From NCBI GenBank assembly GCA_001970955.1, contig MPUH01000040.1, positions 62,001 to 126,000 of the forward strand: a DNA stretch of 64,000 nucleotides, read 5' to 3'. The notes under the pieces were generated by a model, which made no database searches, was not told the origin of the DNA, and saw nothing but the letters and a program-made list of their open reading frames with translations. The stretch is from Stentor coeruleus (taxonomy: Eukaryota > Ciliophora > Heterotrichea > Heterotrichida > Stentoridae). Each line of letters begins with the position of its first letter. Position 1 is the stretch's first letter. The translations under genes were made by a program, and so were the position numbers. Shown one piece after another: positions 60,579-64,000 of the stretch.

Positions 60579-62048
60579 TCACATACCGCGTGTGCTATTA
60601 AATAACCGCGATAGTTCTTTTTTATTCACTTTGCCTGATTGATTGCGTGGGAAACTATCAATTTGGACTATAGCTTTAGGGATTTTATATGAAGCCATTC
60701 GCTCTTTACACCAGTTCTGTAAGCCTTGAAGAGTTATTTTTGACTTTGATTTTAGCACAACACCAACTATTTGCCCGTAATCTGGATCACTAATTCCAAG
60801 AACAGCAACTTCAGTTATATCTGGGTGCCCAAGAAGGTCATTTTCAATATCCAATGCTGACATTTTGAACTCGCCTGACTTTATAATGTCCACGTTTGCT
60901 CTGCCCATAATCTTATAATCTCCGTTTTCATCTTGAGAAGCAATATCGCCTGTCTTAAACCATTGCTCTTCATCAAAAGCTACTTTTGTAGCCTCTGGCT
61001 TCATAAAGTACTCTTTAAACATACCTTTAGATTTAACTCTAAGTTCTGAGTCCACAATCTTAACTTCAACTCCTGGGAGAGGCTTTCCTACATAACCAGG
61101 TCTTCTTTCTCCCTTAAGTGGATTAGAAAGAATCATCCCACATTCAGTCATTCCATATCTCTCCAATAAAGTTTGGTCGCTGATAGTTTTCCATTCATTG
61201 TGCACAGATTCTGATAATGCCATTGATCCAGAAACCATAAGTCTAAACTTTTTCGCAGATTCTGAAGCTATAGTCTGTTCTCGACCTTTTAAGTGTTTCC
61301 AGTGGGCAATAAGCTTAGAGTAAATAGTAGGGACACCCATAAAAACGCTTAGGTTATTGTTAATGAATTCTTTCCATACTGATTGAGCTTCGAATCTAGG
61401 ATGGAAAGTAATTTTAGCTCCAGAGAATAAAGCGCATGAAACAACATTAATATTCCCGTGAACATGATGCAAAGGAAGGATTTCTAAAATATGGTCATTT
61501 TCTGACCATTCCCAGGCTTCAGACAAACTTTCTAACTGAGCTTTTATAGAATTATGGGTCGAGATAACTCCTTTAGGCTTTCCAGTTGCCCCTGAAGTGT
61601 ATATTATCTGTGCTCCTCTAGTCAGATCTATTGCTGGATTCTCAGACACTTTTTGATCTTTTGAACTAGAAAAGTCTCCATATGGTAGCAAGCGTATTCC
61701 TTTACGTTCAGCAACAGGACCTAGTTCTGATAAAAAGGCAGAATAACAGACCACTGTGGAAGCTTGAGAATCATTTAGCACATACTCCCATTCAGGTGGA
61801 GGATGCTGAAGACATAATGGCACAGAAATCCCCCCAGCTTGCCAGATACCCCATTGAATAGGAATAAATTCATAAGACTGAGGAGCTAAAAATACTACTC
61901 GTTCCCCTTCTAGATCTTTCCTCCCTTGAAGAAGTTTTTCTTTGATAATGTTTGAGTGGTACAGCAAATCACTATATGTGAATGATCTTCCACGACATGA
62001 GACTGCTGTTTTCTGCAAAAATTTGGGGGCACGAAGAATTATGTCCAT
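60579..62048 (-). CDS. ACSF3: Malonyl-CoA synthetase-like acyl-CoA ligase (ACSF3 type, 489 aa)
   Basis: Adenylate-forming enzyme; the ACSF3 clade joins malonate or methylmalonate to CoA. Motifs: IIYTSGATGKPKGVISTHNS (P-loop), LPLHHVHGNINV, ERYGMTECGMILSNPLKGER followed by RPGYVGKPLPGVEVKIV (very close to ACSF3), EQWFKTGDIA, GRANVDIIKSGEFKMSALDI, and the C-terminal SGKVNKKEL with the catalytic Lys. ATG 62048, stop TGA at 60579. No obvious mitochondrial presequence is present. It may supply malonyl-CoA for fatty-acid synthesis; compartment unknown. Base composition seems slightly less AT-rich than its neighbours by eye. Confidence 0.9.
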   Translation of the reverse strand: MDIILRAPKFLQKTAVSCRGRSFTYSDLLYHSNIIKEKLLQGRKDLEGERVVFLAPQSYEFIPIQWGIWQAGGISVPLCLQHPPPEWEYVLNDSQASTVVCYSAFLSELGPVAERKGIRLLPYGDFSSSKDQKVSENPAIDLTRGAQIIYTSGATGKPKGVISTHNSIKAQLESLSEAWEWSENDHILEILPLHHVHGNINVVSCALFSGAKITFHPRFEAQSVWKEFINNNLSVFMGVPTIYSKLIAHWKHLKGREQTIASESAKKFRLMVSGSMALSESVHNEWKTISDQTLLERYGMTECGMILSNPLKGERRPGYVGKPLPGVEVKIVDSELRVKSKGMFKEYFMKPEATKVAFDEEQWFKTGDIASQDENGDYKIMGRANVDIIKSGEFKMSALDIENDLLGHPDITEVAVLGISDPDYGQIVGVVLKSKSKITLQGLQNWCKERMASYKIPKAIVQIDSFPRNQSGKVNKKELSRLFNSTRGM

Positions 62049-62203
62049 ATTTATATTCCTATGTGGATTTTAATTTCATGCTGTTATTCTTTAGATAGTG
62101 GCTAATAGTTTACTTAAAATCAAAAAGTAATTTTTTTCTCATGAAAAACTATAAACCAATAAAAAAGACACTTGGAAAAAAAATCATTTAAATGTAAAAG
62201 CAT

Positions 62204-62318
62204 AAAATTGTCTGTTTTTATTTGAATGAATAAAATTTCTTTAAAAATGTATAGCTTAAATAAAATTGTCTATATTTATTTGAATGAATAAATTTCTTTA
62301 AAAATATATAGCTTAAAT
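62204..62318. repeat. Tandem duplication, 2 x about 57 nt
   Basis: aaaattgtctgtttttattt onward to atagcttaaat is followed directly by a second copy with a few substitutions and one or two deletions. No N is present, so this is a real, slightly aged duplication. Confidence 0.85.
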
Positions 62319-62321
62319 AAT

Positions 62322-62603
62322 ATGATAGAAAGTAGAAGAAAAAAGAATGCGGAAACTCAAGAAGAAATGAAAAAAGATGAGGTAAAGAGTTGACTAAATA
62401 AACAAATAACTAATAGCCTAAAAGGTTTTAATAATCTTAGCACATTAGAGAAAAGTAGAAAAAATTATCTTAATTTATTCTGTAAAATATGGCAGGAATT
62501 ATTTTCAAGTAGTGCAAATCTTGGGGGAAAATATTTTAAAATAAAACCTAATTTGATTTTGAAATCATGCTTTGAATATTTTATTAAAGATTTACGTATT
62601 TAA
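62322..62603 (+). pseudogene. Possible small gene interrupted by one TGA
   Basis: ATG 62322 starts MIESRRKKNAETQEEMKKDE, then TGA at 62391-62393, then 70 more open codons (NKQITNSLKGFNNLSTLEKS, LFCKIWQELFSSSANLGGKY, FKIKPNLILKSCFEYFIKDL) to TAA 62603. No intron of 15-16 nt removes the TGA. Hypothetical; either a recently broken gene or chance. Confidence 0.35.
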
Positions 62604-64000
62604 ATACTAACCAAATAAATTTTTTTTTTTCATCTTTGAATTCTCTTAAATAGTCCAAAATCATATTTATAAACTTCAGGCATCTCTCATAGACTCTAAG
62701 TTGCATCACCTTACTACCTTTATCAAGTTAATATTTTTAAAGAAAAATGGGCGACTCGCTCAGTTCTAAAACTTCTTATGCTTAAAAGTATGAGAGAAAT
62801 TCTAAAGTCCTTTAAAAGATATTAAATATTTTATAGATTCAGTGGTTTGACTTCCATAATACAAAAAGCCAAAGGTTGGATATTATTATATTTTCAGTTA
62901 TATTTACACTTGCTCTAAAAACTTTTCTCAATAAAATCTAATCTTTGTTAGTACTTGAATTTTACTAGTTTTTTCATTATAATTTTAGATGCTTGGTCTG
63001 ATTAAATATTGAAGAATTATTCATATTAAAAGATTATCCAGATTTTTTTTACTTGGGCTCTTCATTATTTGTTGATACTGATAAGGAGTTTTTTGTAATA
63101 CATTTGAGTTTCTGCTTTATATCTTTTTATTTAATTTTATAGTATTTAATGTTCTAATATAAAAAATTCTATAATTTTGATATACGAATCTTTTTCCAGC
63201 TAAGTAGTCTCTAAATAAATTATTATTTTAATGGTAGCAGCCTCAAATTTTTAATTAACAGTTATAAAATTTTGTTTAATAATAAGTTTTCATAAAGTAA
63301 TTTCTATGTTTTGGGTCTCAAGTATTTTGATTATAATAGTTGCTAAATTTTTCTTTAATCTCTTACTGTATTGAAAGAATTGCTTAAGTGTTTGAATTTG
63401 ACTTGAAGAATTATGAAATATTCAACTAAAATTAGCGCATGAATCAAAGTATTTTTAGTGTTGTTCAAGGAAACTTTCGAATGTACATAATTAGGATGAA
63501 GTAGAGCCCTTGCTAATCTAAATCAATTATAAAAACATTATAAGATAATAATCAGTCTAACTAGTTAATAAAGCATCATTATACATTTACTATAATTTAT
63601 CGAAATATTATTTTGTATATTGGATGTTTAATTTATACAGTGATTAATTGTTTCTGCTTAAATACTATTTATAATTCTATTCAAGGTAATTTACTAATAC
63701 CTAAATCCTTTATAATAATATTTTAGTATTTACTTTACAAAAATTCAGACAATTTTATAAATTTTCCTTTAAGACTTATTTTGCAAAACTGATTTCTATC
63801 AAACTCTAATTTTAGAAATTCTTTTATTTTTCTGCATGAATATTACACAAAAAAACTTTAAGATTTAACATTGAATCTAAACCCAATATTAAAACAGAAA
63901 GTATTTTATAGATTATATAAAGTTTTAGATTTGTTAATTATATAAATAAAATTATAATTCACACAAATGCGATAATTATACTATTCAATAACATAAATTC
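62604..64000. other. Terminal AT-rich region, nothing recognised
   Basis: 1.4 kb to the window end with no coding-like frame, RNA gene or telomeric repeat. Confidence 0.55.

Noticed and set aside
60579-62048. Recent horizontal transfer of the acyl-CoA ligase
   Set aside because: Composition is only slightly different by eye and the ACSF3 family is widespread in eukaryotes; not enough for a claim.
1-64000. A non-standard genetic code for the whole window (TGA=Trp as in Blepharisma, or TAA/TAG=Gln)
   Set aside because: Large conserved genes (PI4K, USP, kinesin, ACSF3-like) encode all Trp as TGG and all Gln as CAA/CAG and end at TAA, TAG or TGA where the family ends. Only decayed tracts contain internal stops.
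1-64000. CRISPR arrays, bacterial operons, riboswitches
   Set aside because: The tandem arrays have no spacers, and the gene set and introns are eukaryotic.
1-64000. Retroviral, Polinton or other virus-like elements
   Set aside because: No reverse transcriptase, integrase of retroviral type, capsid or packaging ATPase motif was recognised; the only identifiable mobile element is a plain DNA transposon.

Overview
The window reads as a stretch of macronuclear genome from a heterotrich ciliate, most likely Stentor or a close relative. The DNA is AT-rich and genes are tightly packed on both strands. Nine genes carry or share introns of exactly 15 nt (GTA...AG, with an A at intron position 10 in all nine). 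Gene content is eukaryotic and cilium-rich. TAA, TAG and TGA all end long ORFs, and Trp is TGG throughout the intact genes, so the standard code applies; that argues against Blepharisma (TGA=Trp) or Condylostoma. Tiny 15-16 nt introns with a standard code are established for Stentor coeruleus; the species call is inference.

Layout. 1-7.7 kb: coiled-coil proteins, an ankyrin-repeat protein, PACRG (axonemal inner-junction protein) and a PP2C phosphatase. 7.7-13.9 kb (minus): a very large secreted or membrane protein with a signal peptide, dozens of Cys-rich CxxC units, a REJ/PKD-like ectodomain, a GPS-like motif and several C-terminal membrane helices. It reads as one gene, but a 171-nt segment in the Cys-rich part holds six in-frame stops. 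14.1-17.6 kb: a DUSP-MYND-UCH ubiquitin protease followed after 25 nt by a syntaxin-like Qa-SNARE. 18-22.3 kb (minus): a CDPK-type kinase without EF hands, a small secreted granulin and a CDC14-family protein that has lost its catalytic Arg and general acid. 22.3-28.7 kb: gene-poor, with decayed coding tracts, a small MGC protein and an N-myristoylation-type HAD phosphatase. 28.7-38.8 kb: Pumilio, a coiled-coil protein, TFIIF-beta, a small basic protein, a kinesin-7-like motor and a trypsin-fold protease. 39-50 kb: five coiled-coil, C2-like or RING-like proteins plus PI4-kinase III-beta. 51-57.1 kb: a SHIPPO-repeat protein, an FKBP-like TPR protein, calcineurin A and an ER DnaJ. 57-60.5 kb: a graveyard with a decayed Merlin/IS1016-type transposase. 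60.6-62 kb: a malonyl-CoA-synthetase-like ligase. The remainder to 64 kb has no clear gene.

Themes. Many genes suit ciliary structure or signalling (PACRG, SHIPPO, kinesin, calcineurin, PP2C, CDPK-like kinase, PI4K) or secretion and membrane traffic (syntaxin, PI4K, ER DnaJ, granulin). Neighbouring ORFs are often 20-60 nt apart, yet the long intergenic gaps contain coding-like tracts riddled with stops. Nine single-N positions are each flanked by direct duplicates, which look like unmerged contig overlaps rather than biology; they inflate four gene models.

No complete new system is evident. The best leads are the stop cluster in the Cys-rich giant gene, the conserved but apparently dead CDC14-like phosphatase, and the pattern of stops at Gln/Trp-like positions in the transposase fossil.
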